Positions 36,601 through 47,300 of a DNA stretch of 64,000 nt are shown piece after piece. The notes under the pieces were generated by a model, which was given only the letters and a program-made list of their open reading frames with translations, was not told the origin of the DNA and made no database searches. Position numbers and translations under genes: made by a program. The stretch is from Helicoverpa zea (Eukaryota; Arthropoda; Insecta; Lepidoptera; Noctuidae). The stretch covers positions 2,790,001 to 2,854,000 of the forward strand of contig NC_061469.1 in assembly GCF_022581195.2 (NCBI RefSeq), read 5' to 3'. Position 1 is the stretch's first letter. Each line of letters opens with the position of its first letter.

Positions 36601-39173
36601 CGTAAACAGGACGACAGTAAGTATCCACCGAAACACTTTCAAAGATCTGATGAACGAACAAATCAGACCTGACTTGGTCACCTGGGGCCAATCAGAGCTC
36701 TATGAAGCGATAATACGCTTTGGCTCCTACTGTTATTGTGGTTTCTGAAAATTTATTCACCTCATTCAACGATGAATGTAATTCTGATGGTACTATTAAG
36801 AACACTTGCTTAGCGCAGAAGCTGACGTTGGCAGGTCAACTCTTTTGACTTCTCGAATAGGATACCATTGGTTTTTGTGCAATGCACACCTGCAATGCAT
36901 TCTGGATTAGGATAGGATATAGGTGAATAGGATTTGCAACAGAGAACAATTCTGTCTTTGTGATTAAATGATATCAAACGTAGTTTTATATAAAAGGTGT
37001 TTTTTAGGGTTTTTAGACTTGGCTCGGGTCTTACTGAGACTGTTCGTAATCGTGAACAGTGTATTTGCGATCAGAAGTTGAAAGTAAGCATGTCTCTGGT
37101 ATGCGGCGCGTAATTTGTACGTTTTCAGACGCATAAAGCATTTTACGTGTGTATGGTATTAAATAGAGAGAGCTCCCATTTCTTATCTGCACTTTGTATC
37201 TGGGCTTGTTTTTAAAGCTACAGAATCCTACATTACCTTCCTCACGCTTAGCAGCGCTTGCGAGAGATAGATCCTCATTTCTTCTAGGATTAAGTTTACA
37301 TATTTTGCATCAGAAAAAATAATTAAGGTCTACTTAATAGGTACTACTCACTCAAAGTAATTTGTTTTAAGGCCACCACATTAGTGGAAGATAAGCTAAA
37401 CTATGTTTATGAAAAAATCCTGATATGAACTCCATCTGTAACTTTAAATGATAATTAATTGTTCCACTAAAGTCATCATTTTTGACATAATGTTCAAAAA
37501 ATAATTTAGATGGCAGCGTTTAAAATTTGGCTGAGAACTATTAATTTTCTTTCCATCAAGGTAATAATTATAGTTGGATTTTGATGTGGCACGGCAAACT
37601 GACAAACACTATTGAAATGTCTATCGAAAAATTACACTACGTGTTAAAATATGGTGAATTACGGAAAATACACAACTCCATCTGTTGAAATAATAATCCT
37701 CTATAAAGAATGTATGGTAATATTGTCATTTACCACCTCGCTCCTTTGACAAATTTGATGTATTTTATTTACCACAGATGGAGCTACTTTAACCTTAGCT
37801 AAACAAAATTTTCATATTTTTTTTTCTTCTGAAGTTACTTATAAAGGTGTGATTTTCTGTGTAAAGATTAATAATAGGCCGATCAACTAATATAAGTACA
37901 ACATTCAAATGTACAGTTTTGACAAATAGATTGCGTGTCGTAATATTTTACATCTTGAATTCACAAAATTAATCATATCTTTTGATAGAGTGAATCGATT
38001 TCGATGAAACAAAAACTAAGTAATACCCCAAGTTACGTAGAATTTTTGTATATAAGCATTGTCTGCATTTAATTCGTAGATTTTACGTGAATCCAGAACA
38101 AACAAACAGATAAACAGACAAAAATGACAAAAATGATGGAAATGGGTTCTGTTAGTTATCCTTTAACATGCTGGCTATTTTTTTTGTCAATTTCTTCAAT
38201 GTACAAAAATTACTTTTCTACAGATTTATTATATGTATAGATATAGATGAGAAGAATGATACTCGACTTTTCTTATAAAAAGCTATTATTTATAGTGATA
38301 AATCTAAATATTAATCATATTTCGAGTAATCATATATGTAATATGGTATGTAATATTCCAGCAACGCACTAAAGCTAGTGAAAGTGGGCGGCACAGTGGT
38401 GTACGCGACGTGCTCGCTGAGCCCCGTGCAGAACGACGGCGTCGTGCACATGGCGCTCAAACACGCCTTCGAAGCGCATAGCGTTGTTGCTACTATCAAG
38501 TGAGTGCGATTTCTATTTTGTTTTGCAGTGTTGAAGACTTATTATGCCATTATTTTAATACAGTTCGCGCCACAAATTTTCAATTCTGAAGTTAGCTATT
38601 TAGTTATTTGACTCCCATCCCATCGCATTTGTTCGTACAGATATTGTCGTTGTCGAAAAGCTTTGCTTGTCCGAAGTTGGCTACTATTGACCGCACAGTT
38701 GTCCAATACTACGCATGAGGCGCCAAATAGCTAACTTCAGAAATGCAAAGTTAACTGACGCGAACTGTATCTAACACAAAAATACACACTCTGGCACACA
38801 CTCACATCTACATAATTTAAAGCAGTTTAAGAAATAACAATACGAATTATTTCACAAAATTAAGAAACAAAAGTCTAAAATAAAAATTAGATTCGCATAA
38901 TGGTCACCGATACAAAAAAAGTAGGAATAAAATTCATGTACCTATATCAAAGTGGGAATAATAAAATAAAAGTCCCTTTTCCACAGCCTATATCATTAAA
39001 ATATTTCAATATGATAATTTTCCAGGGACATGTCAACACCATTCTCGGGTCTAACGGGCACACTAGTGCTGGGCAGTGGGAACGCGGCACCGAAATACGG
39101 ACAGCTCGTCACGCCATCTGTCGGCGCTAACTTCGGACCTTCTTATATCGCCAAACTTGTTCGCGTTCGATAG
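30530..39173 (+). CDS. NSUN4: Mitochondrial rRNA m5C methyltransferase NSUN4
   Basis: Ten exons (30530-30613, 30691-30877, 32258-32504, 32821-32999, 33333-33461, 34009-34192, 34657-34777, 35027-35151, 38362-38499, 39026-39173) join in frame to 513 residues. The Rossmann-fold SAM site is DLCSAPGGK (304-312). Motif IV is VDVPCTTDRHS with Cys384, and motif VI is YATCS with Cys436; paired cysteines define the NOL1/NOP2/Sun family. GVFNYYPMDCGSVLSVLALG and NIFRPDRI are NSUN4-like. The first 28 residues are basic with no acid, fitting a mitochondrial presequence. In mammals NSUN4 methylates 12S rRNA and partners MTERF4 in mitoribosome assembly (family knowledge). It is longer than human NSUN4 (about 384 aa) because exons 3-4 add a Gln/Pro-rich insert. 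AATAAA occurs at 39411 and 39625. Confidence 0.93.
30691..30877 (+). CDS. NSUN4: NSUN4 exon 2
   Basis: Acceptor aaacag. Reads AKLKRKTSPKYKAQNHFDEF, then WEGMKEALLRRSKYVALVNN, an NSUN4-typical N-terminal helix region. Donor GTAACT. Confidence 0.88.
30981..32076. mobile_element. hAT element in NSUN4 intron 2, 8-bp duplication
   Basis: CGCTTAGA flanks both sides exactly (30973-30980, 32077-32084). The ends start CAG(T/C)GGCGGCCCTAG, a hAT-like terminus. The 1096-bp body has no intact transposase. It contains two copies of a CGCGCTCGC(T)(A/G)CGCTCGCGG motif (31280, 31376) that recurs inverted at 63290 and 63410. Confidence 0.85.
32258..32504 (+). CDS. NSUN4: NSUN4 exon 3
   Basis: Acceptor ctacag. 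Reads AHCLRKLISTQEEFHKQFNI followed by a Pro/Gln/Asp-rich segment. Donor GTAAGT inside an Ile codon. Confidence 0.85.
32821..32999 (+). CDS. NSUN4: NSUN4 exon 4
   Basis: Acceptor ttcacag. Reads SYPNKTLEESIADAQIDESR to LKGMDDFVAESVHYSYYS. Donor GTAAGT. Confidence 0.86.
33060..33195 (+). repeat. SINE-like dispersed repeat, copy 3 (truncated)
   Basis: Contains TGTAAGACACTGGTTCTCAG, CTGTATCCGGTTAGACTGG and a GATGATGATG tail. It sits in NSUN4 intron 4. Confidence 0.65.
33333..33461 (+). CDS. NSUN4: NSUN4 exon 5
   Basis: Reads KEKDFPLLIEPETALNYPEH to FPEPRRCQT. Donor GTATTA is weak, but the frame continues exactly into exon 6. Confidence 0.84.
33508..33745 (+). repeat. SINE-like dispersed repeat, copy 4
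   Basis: Near-complete copy: GGCAGTCGTTATGGGTAGTC, GTAAGTCTGACACCAGTCTA, GGGGTATCGGGTTGCC and GAAAAGGCTCGG are all present. A Helitron-like tail follows to about 33905. Confidence 0.75.
34009..34192 (+). CDS. NSUN4: NSUN4 exon 6 (SAM-binding motif)
   Basis: Encodes VFNYYPMDCGSVLSVLALG, then RVLDLCSAPGGKALVAL and VCNDIS, i.e. motifs I and II of the methyltransferase fold. Donor GTAAGT, phase 2. Confidence 0.93.
34657..34777 (+). CDS. NSUN4: NSUN4 exon 7
   Basis: Acceptor ttctag. Reads RVQRSFKDYLFDFETSNKWR to DDQGFDK. Donor GTAAGA, phase 0. Confidence 0.87.
35027..35151 (+). CDS. NSUN4: NSUN4 exon 8 (motif IV cysteine)
   Basis: Reads VLVDVPCTTDRHSMNEDENN, then IFRPDRIKERLRIPEMQSQ. The PC dipeptide is the conserved motif IV cysteine. 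Donor GTGAGT. Confidence 0.93.
35425..35510 (-). mobile_element. Helitron-like 3' end, reverse orientation
   Basis: ACTAGCTGTTGCCCGCAACTT followed by CGTCTGCGTGGGC is the inverse of the standard lepidopteran Helitron 3' terminus. The preceding TTTATAATATTA looks like the inverse 5' end of an adjoining copy. The far boundary is unclear. Confidence 0.55.
35738..35935 (+). repeat. SINE-like dispersed repeat, copy 5
   Basis: Diverged copy with AATCAGAAGCCAGAAAGTCTG, GATAGGTAGTCGCTCC and CCAACACCAACATAGTTGGG. It is in NSUN4 intron 8. Confidence 0.65.
35987..36330. mobile_element. GC-rich foldback MITE in NSUN4 intron 8
   Basis: CACATTAGGCGTGCGCGATC at 35987 is repeated inverted, ending at 36330. 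Pairing continues through CCTCGGGCGTGTGAGTAGCG and then imperfectly for about 90 bp, leaving a loop of roughly 150 bp. Very GC-rich against an AT-rich intron. The open frame across it is a product of the palindrome. Confidence 0.75.
37980..38245 (+). repeat. LINE or SINE 3' tail, family shared with 62140-62375
   Basis: Shares the ending CAGATTTATTATATGTATAGA and the (CAGA)n-rich stretch with the tail at 62200-62370. It is in NSUN4 intron 8, ending about 115 bp before exon 9. Confidence 0.5.
38362..38499 (+). CDS. NSUN4: NSUN4 exon 9 (motif VI cysteine)
   Basis: Reads VNALKLVKVGGTVVYATCSL, then SPVQNDGVVHMALKHAF. The TCS cysteine is the NOL1/NOP2/Sun motif VI nucleophile position. Donor GTGAGT. 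Confidence 0.92.
39026..39173 (+). CDS. NSUN4: NSUN4 exon 10 (stop)
   Basis: Reads DMSTPFSGLTGTLVLGSGNA, then KYGQLVTPSVGANFGPSYIA and KLVRVR before TAG at 39171-39173. Confidence 0.9.
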
Positions 39174-41209
39174 AAGTTTGGAAAAGGGTGAGTTCGTTTG
39201 TTGGTCTTTGGAGTTATTAAGCCATATGAATGAATATATATACTGTTCTGGTAATGAATTTTGTGTAAAATTCTAATGTTGTGAATCAGAAAAATAATCC
39301 GAACATCAGAGAATTACAAAAGTCGCTGTACACAGTTCTTGCAATTTTTAATTGAGTTAATGTACTTTTGTTGCCGACTTTTTGTATTAAGAACAATTCG
39401 TTCGCCGAAGAATAAATAGAAGCATTAATCTAGCATCATAAAGAAAAGATTTACCAGGGAATTATTTATAGCATTTTAGCTGCAAATTCCAAACAATCCC
39501 ATGTTTATCACACGTAAAAATGTTGTGGTCTATGTCATATTCAGTTTGTTGTATTCCACCCTGGCTATATATTTAAATGAAGAACATGTATTGGTACAGA
39601 AGTTGAAATTGTGTAAATATTGTAAATAAAATAAAATACGTAAAATAAAACAAATAATTTTTATTTATAAAAAAACCTTTGCGTAAGTACACAAAATGTC
39701 TTTGGTAAGCAAACTTTCAAGTATAAGTACAATTTTTAAATATTTTGAATATAAATGCATAATAATTTCATATGAAACTTTGAAAACACTACACACTATA
39801 TTTTCATAATTTTGTCAGTCCATAATAATCTAAAAATACAAAAAAAAACACATTATTTTCAAAATAAAACAGTAATTTTAGGTACTTTTATTAGTGTGTC
39901 ACAAAAAAGAACTTTGTCGAGATCCATAAATAGAGAGAAATTACTAGGACTTGCAAAAAAGCTCAGAAATCTTTCTTCCAATATCTATTTCAATCGAAAA
40001 CATAATATTATGTTATCATTAGTTAAAACTTTTTTTCGTATTAACTTTAGTTGCGCAATTTTATACGAAAGTCACCTAAAAATAAAGCTGTGAAAATTCG
40101 TCCTTTACAAAAAAGTATAATTTTTACCAATGTATAATCTAACCTCTCTCACAATTAAAATAAAAATAGGTAAAAACTAAATTTTCATTTTCGCATACAG
40201 TTATAATCCTATTAAAAACAATAAAGTTATTGTTACAAAAATACTATTCATTATACATACGATAGACCACAAAATATGTATTATCCTTAGATTATTCCTG
40301 CCACTTTAAATAAAGTCAGTAAATATTTAATTAGCTAATATTATATTGATTACCTAAACATTTAAAGCGTAATTTAGGAAATAAAAGTATTATAAAATCT
40401 CTACTATTTTTTTTTTTAATTATCATTCTTTACAAACCTGCCTTGACTGGAAGCCGACCCCATTATACTTGGAAAAAGGCTCGGAGGATGGATATAAACC
40501 TGCCTAGGCAGTCAATTGCGATAGAGTTCACAACATTTAGACAGATCCTTGTAAGTCATAGTTTTAAGTTTTTTGTAAACTAAACAGTCGTACCTAGTTA
40601 GGTTTAAACTTAACTAAAAGGCAGTAGTATTCACATCAATTGACTTATTTTACTTCTTCCTATTCCACTTTCGCGGACGCTACAACTTGAGATTGTTTAC
40701 CAAAATGACACAGTAAATGTCCATACAAATTATACGACGTGTATGCACGTAGCGTCCCATGAAAATATATTTTTAAAAGACGTCATGACACAACCGAGCG
40801 CGGTGTGCGCGCGGGACGTGTATACACGTTGCGCGTTGTGCGTGTTGAGTACCGTTACCGCCCACTGTCAACGGAACTTATTTGAAATAGTTTAAAACTT
40901 ACTCTACGTGACAGTACAGCTTCGGGTATTTTACATGTTGTAACTCAAGATACATTCAATAGGATTTTAACTTGAACTTTCACCGGAAATGAACGTTCTG
41001 TTGTAAAGTCAAAAAGTTATTTGGACGTCATTGTACGTTGTGCCATATCAAAATTTCGAACGATGACGTTTAATCTCGTTCTGTCCTCGAACGTGTTAAA
41101 GGGAAAAATAAAGGATAGAAATTCTATGAGACTGACTTTTGTAATTTTGACGTTCACATATTTTTGAGAAATTTCCTTTTAAAACTTTCTTATTCACTCT
41201 ATAGTAAAA
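39174..41209. other. Convergent intergenic region
   Basis: 3' ends of NSUN4 (+) and the transporter (-) face each other. NSUN4 poly(A) signals AATAAA lie at 39411 and 39625. A truncated SINE-like copy is at 40440-40495. The 40700-40870 piece has GACGTGTATGCACG and GACGTGTATACACG motifs, GC-rich, of unknown nature. No further gene was seen. Confidence 0.5.
40440..40495 (+). repeat. SINE-like dispersed repeat, copy 6 (3' end only)
   Basis: Only GACTGGAAGCCGACCCCATT through AAAGGCTCGGAGGATGG remains. Confidence 0.6.
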
Positions 41210-41368
41210 TTATTCATTATTAAGAGGCTTGCTTTCCTTCTTGTCTTCAGTCTCCACTTTGTTCCAAGGTTGTTCCTCTCCGGAGCCGAATATAGTGTAC
41301 ATTACCAACTCGATGACATATAAGCCTATGGTGGTGAAGAATATCTTGCGCCATGCGTGTATTGTTTG
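41210..41368 (-). CDS. Transporter terminal exon, TM12 and tail
   Basis: Reads QTIHAWRKIFFTTIGLYVIE, then LVMYTIFGSGEEQPWN and a charged tail with stop TAA at 41210-41212. Confidence 0.9.
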   Translation of the reverse strand, partial: QTIHAWRKIFFTTIGLYVIELVMYTIFGSGEEQPWNKVETEDKKESKPLNNE

Positions 41369-44300
41369 CTGGAAATTAAATGTAATTTCATTATTATTCT
41401 ATAGAATAGAAATAGGCCACTGCAGATGTCTTTGTAAATGGCTAAAATATAGTAGGAAAAAAGTAGGTATTAAAAAATGGCTCAAAATTATGACACTCGT
41501 GGGATGGCGTCAGACATGCAAAAGGACAACATGTTAAAAAAATGGGATAAGGGCAGAAGGCTAATTAAGGTGCAGTAGATAATTCGGAAAAATATTCCAA
41601 GTTCAATGTACCTATGTGGTCTTGCACCCTACCACATCTTTTCATTAAAAAAAGACCTATATACACTATGTAGGATATAGGATACATAGAGAAATGCTCT
41701 GTTGCGACCAGAAATGGAGACGTCGATAGAAAAAGCTTTATAAATGCTTTTTTGAATTACCTTTTATGTTAATTAAGTTATAACAACTAGATATTTACGT
41801 AGGTACTTACGTTTCCATGAGTGACGTATCCTACGAAGATGGGCACCACAATGCCGGGTACTGTCGCCACTGTGTTCGTGATAGCCATCAGTGTACCTGG
41901 GAACACAAGCAGCAAGTGTATTATAATTATATATAGCTTTATGTTATTATGTTCACTTGTGGTTTAGGATCAAGTTACAGTATAAGTCGTACCTACACCA
42001 GGTACTTATATGTGTGTACTCAGTTTTCAAACAAAATACATGCCGCAATTTTCAAACTGGGTATGTGCCATTATGTAACGATGATAAAATTCCCTCAAAA
42101 ATCTTTTCTTAAATATTGCTCATGTAAATAGGAAGGTAGGTACTCCAATATAGTCTCATAGTCTCATGATATTTGTTAATTTCCTCGGTCAAAAAAATCC
42201 CACATATGTCAAAATTCCGCAGGCACGTTTTTCCAGAATATTCTAGAACTTTAAATCTTACCAGCGAAATTAGGCGAGATGTCGATATGGTTGGAGAGGA
42301 AGCCGCAGAACATGCCGGCGATGGACGTGACGGCGACCGCCATGAGCGCCACCGCCGCCGCCCGGCTGCAGCCGATGTAGCAGATCGCTAGCAAACAGCC
42401 TCCTGGCACTAGAGATGCTGAGGAGAACGTAATTTTGGGGGTACAAAGATATATATTATTAGAAGTAGATAAAATTAAATAAGGTGGGTCATATCTCCCA
42501 GCGGACCCAGGCCGGCCGGGGCTGCACGATTCTTCGAAAGAGTTACCGCGGCCCTGGTACATAAAAAGCCTACGACAGAAGACGTCGGTTTTTAGTCAGT
42601 AAGAGTATGACACTCCCACACCACTGCCAAACCACAGCAGGAGGGGTCATTTGATGATTTTTGATGTCGTTAAAAAAAGAAACAAAGGTGGGTCTTATCT
42701 CCATCGACTCGTAGATCATGAACCTATGGTCCAACAAAAAAAAGTCTATTAGGTGGGTAAACCATTTATCGAGGAAAACTTTTTATCCACCAGGGAATAG
42801 TTCCGCTCGCCATGTTTCTGCTATTACTTACTTCAGTAACAAAACCAGAGGTTGCTAAAACTTACATCAAGACTCTCCATCTTTTTTTAGAGTTCATGAG
42901 GAGTCGTTCATGGAAAAGATTAGAAAAATCTTATGCGAGTCCTGACCCCGAAGAGAACAACAGGATTTGGATCCTGATGAGAACATCAGGATTGAGGATA
43001 CTCTGTAGAGAATATATCAGGATAATGTTAATCTTACCACATATAGTGCCAATCTTCCTGGCCGTGGTGGTGGTGATGATGGACTTGCCGCGCAGCCAGT
43101 CCAGGGTGCGACTCAACACCATGCTGAAGAACCACAGAGATAGGAATGGCATAGACACCGCTAATGCGTTCTGTAACAAAGTTATAGATATTAGAAATTT
43201 CAAAATGGTAGAAACTTCTGGAAACCCGTTACGTCCTAATCTTTTTTGCAACAATAAATTATTTATCTCTCTTATTTGTACATCAATCGTATGATTCTCG
43301 CCAAACTTTTTGCCGTCACGAAACAACACATTATGAATTTACCGATAATATCTGTGGTGTTAAGGCAAAAGGGGATGAGTCAAAAAACACAACTTTTCAC
43401 CAGGGGCTAATCAAAAAAACGCGTGTTTGTTTTGTAATAAAAATGCAGTTTAATCAAAAGTGTATAGAAATAATTAACACAACTCTGTTTTAATATTCAT
43501 TTATTAATTTAGTCGTCTTTTATATGTACCCAAAAAGTATTTTTATTTCTTAATTATTAAAATAACTGACATATCTCCTTTTTCCATAACACGGTACAAA
43601 TTAAAAAAAAAATACTAGAACGACTCGTCTCTTTATTTGCTATTATTATTTACGTATATACCTTTTTTTTTGGCAGGGTGGAAATCCTCATGGACTTCCC
43701 TCCACCTGGGGTGGGTGGAGGGGGTGTGCCGAACTCTTACCGGCTAAAAACCCACCCAGTATTGCCTTCAATTACCTATTGTCGAGGGCACGGGTATCGC
43801 CAAAGCATTCTTCCGCACCCCCGACAGGTATTGGCCCCCCAGATGTTCAAAGGCGGGCCTCGTCATCCGCTGTGGCCGTCACCCAGCGGCCACAGCAAGC
43901 TCCACTAAAAGAGGCGCTCGCAACACAACGCCACCGTTTCGAGGCCTGTTTCTGATCGGACGACAGACGCCCCTAGTCTGTCGACCGCAGGCCGCGCCCT
44001 ATGGTGGCCGGAGATCAGTCAGCCTGCGACGTCCTCCACGTCTGCTGCGGGCGGGGAGAGAGGAAGCAGCTTCTCTCTCCCTTTCCGCCGCCTCCTTTAA
44101 AACCATCACATCCTCACAAAAGGAGGCGACGGCGTTCCATCCATCTTCGCTGCCGACCATGCAGGACACGACAGCCGGCAGCGAAAGACTTCCCGCAGCG
44201 TCTACTGCTGCCGCTAGGTCACGGCGCTGCGTTGCCCCAGATGCCACAGTGGTGGCATTCGGGCGTGGGCTCCCGACCGATGCGACACAGGAACTTTCCG

Positions 44301-47300
44301 AAACACCCATGTCCGGTAAGGACCTGTGTCAGCCGGAAGCTGAAGGCGCCGTGGCGTCCCTCCAGCCACTCCTTCAGTATGGGCCTTACCGCCGCGAGAG
44401 CGGCGTGCCCTGCCGTGGGTCGCGCAAGTCGCTGCTCCCATTCCGCAATGAGGTCTTGGCCGAGCTCTGCCCTGCGCACCTCAACTTGCTGAGGCACGAG
44501 GCGCTCGGCCCGCCCCACCGCTTCCTCGCGCCATGTATAGAGTGACGCGAGGGCTGTCGGTCTCGAAGTCCCGGGATCCGGCTAGGAGGCATGCAGCTTC
44601 GAAGGAGATCGTGCGGTATCCTCTTATAACCCTGATGGCCATCGCTCGCTGTGGTCTTCGCAGCACTGCAAGGTTGCGGGCCGTCAGGGTGTTCGCCCAT
44701 ACTGGCGCGGCGTAAAGCGCCATCGCCCGCACGACCCCCATATAGAGCCTCCGGCAGGAGGTATTGGGTCACCTGAGGTTGGGCAATAAGCGTGAGAGCG
44801 CTGTAGCTGCGACCATCAACCGAGGAGCGAGCCGCTGGAAGTGTGGTCCGAAGTCCCAACGACTTTCGAGAACGAGTCCCAGGTATTTCATTGTCGGCTC
44901 CACAGCGATGTTAACCCCTCCCACCACGATACTGGACCCCGGAGGTGGCTTCTTCCTTGGCCCATGGAAGCAAAGGGCCTCGGATTTGTGCAAGGCCACT
45001 TCGAGGCCAAGACCTACCCATGACCTGCGCGACACTGGCTGTGGCCCAAATGGCCGCCTGCCGGTACGCCTACCCATGTGCTGTGACTAGCGTGTCGTCA
45101 GCGTAGCATATCACGCTGACGCCGTGGAGAAGCGCACCGCGCAGGACCCAATCGTAGCCAAGGTTCCACAGGAGAGGGCCGAGAACCGACCCCTGAGGAA
45201 GAAATGTTCTGACGACTCCATCCTTCTCGACCCGGGTACACGACAGCTCTTTCGGATAAATAGGCCCCGATTATGCGACGGAGGTACCCTGGCACTCCAT
45301 GATAACGGAGCGCCTCCTTTATGATATTCCAGGGCAGGGTGTTGAACGCGTTAGCGATGTCATGCGACACCGCCAAAACCACCTCGCCCCGGTCAACTGC
45401 TTCCTCCGCCAGGACCGCCAGGACCCTCACGCGTATGCGTGGAGGAAGCAGTATAGCGTCAACTGTTGAACGCCCTTTACGGAAACCATACTGGTTGTCC
45501 TCCAGATCCGAATCAGCTCATAATTTTAAGGTTTTAAATCCATCATACTTACGTTAAATCGAACTTGTTAATCCTATTCATTTCTGTAGGTTGCAACACT
45601 CAAATTACCCACGTAAACCATAATTTTAGGATTTTTTGCACCGTTGCACTAGTAAAAAGACGTCAACTTCGCGCGCGAAATGCAACTAACGCGGAACGAC
45701 GAATATGAATTTAGGCACAAGTCGACTTATCTCATTATACCTAATTTTATAAGTAAAGGATCACGTATGCAATAAGAAGATAACTAGACAAAACTCTTTT
45801 TTACTTTTTAGGTTTTGCTATTTATGACTAGACTCGTATTTTTTATTTGAGATTCACGAAATAAAATGCATTATATTGACTTATCTCCTTTTTACCATGA
45901 TAGTTCGTAAAATTTTGTACCCAACTGTGTAATTAACTCATTTTTCACAATTTCTGACTTATCCCCTTTTGCCTTAACACCACAGATATTAGGAAGCTTC
46001 CAAATTCGTAAAAATCATGATCATCGGGTGAAATGTTGAATTCCTCCACTGTCCCCCTACCTACAAAACCTCCCAACAAAAATATATACTTTTAACCGAC
46101 TTCAAAAAAAGAAGGAGTTTCTCAATTGGACCCCGTATATTTTATTTTTATGTGTGTTCGCGGATATCTTCATCGATTTTTAATCACTGGAACTTACCTC
46201 AGTCATATTAAACTTGAGCACCTGCTTCATGTAGAAGGGCAACTCAATGAGCACCATGTACCAGCCGAAGTTGGAACACGTGTGAGCTACCAGGATAGCC
46301 AGGAATGCCGGCGATGTGAATACTGCTCGCCATGGCACTGGGTGGTTATGCTGGAAGAGATATACATAGCAATTATGAGGTAAAGAGGTCTTCAGTCAAA
46401 ATTAGAAAAGATAAAATCGATAATTTATCTATACTTATAATAAATCTGTAGAGAGGTCAATTCTGTACATTGAATATATTTCCAAAATAACTATTAGGGG
46501 GTGATTAGTGATCGATACTGATGCCAAAAATGCAATCAGTAAAATTTTTGTCTGTCTGTCTGTCTGTCTGCCTGTCTGTCTGTCTGTCTGTCTGTCTGTA
46601 TGTTCGTTATGGAAACAAAAACTACTTGACGGATTTTAATGAAACTTGGCACAAATATTCTTCATACTCCTGGGCAGGTTATAGGATACTTTTCATCACG
46701 CTACGATCAATAGGAGCAGAGCAGTGAAGGTAAATGTTAGGAAAACGGGAGAAGTTACTCCATTTTTTAAGCTTCCGTCGCGTGTGCAGCCCTAATGGTT
46801 ACAGCTACACAGAAACCATGTAGGACGGAAATGTTCTTCATAAAATTATGTAAAAAATATCCCATGGCAGCATATGTCTATCTTTTATGGTTGACTCACA
46901 ATAACGTTCGGAGCTTTCTGATTATATTTGTCTACTATTTCGTTTATAACACTCTCACTCATACTAATTAAAAATAGTTAACAGTATTACCTATTCATTA
47001 AAAAAAGAATGATTTAAATCGGTAAAGAAACACCAAAGTTATACATGAAAAACGGTAATAAGCCATCGCGCGTGAATACTGAATCACGCTATAAGGATCA
47101 TTTTTGTGCAACGGTCGCCGCGCTCGGCGCGACACGCGGCGCGGTCGCTGCGCAAGCTTCATACAATTTTGGCTGTTGGTGCGATTGATGCGAATAGATG
47201 TTCAGAGCGTTCAACCTTATTGCGCGACTTTTACCGTCTTACCACAAAAACTTTTAAACGTCAGTTTATGCCTTGTCTAAAAAAATGTCAAATTATGACG

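Noticed and set aside
40680..40870. Promoter or MITE from GACGTGTATGCACG-like palindromes
   Set aside because: Short palindromic words occur, but no defined ends, target duplication or downstream gene could be fixed.
42812..43294. 160-codon + strand open frame
   Set aside because: Overlaps the transporter exon 43038-43170 on -, which is supported by frame-consistent splicing.
44001..44545. Two long + strand open frames (163 and 128 codons)
   Set aside because: Antisense to the GC-rich R1 LINE; the reverse strand carries the recognisable retroelement motifs.
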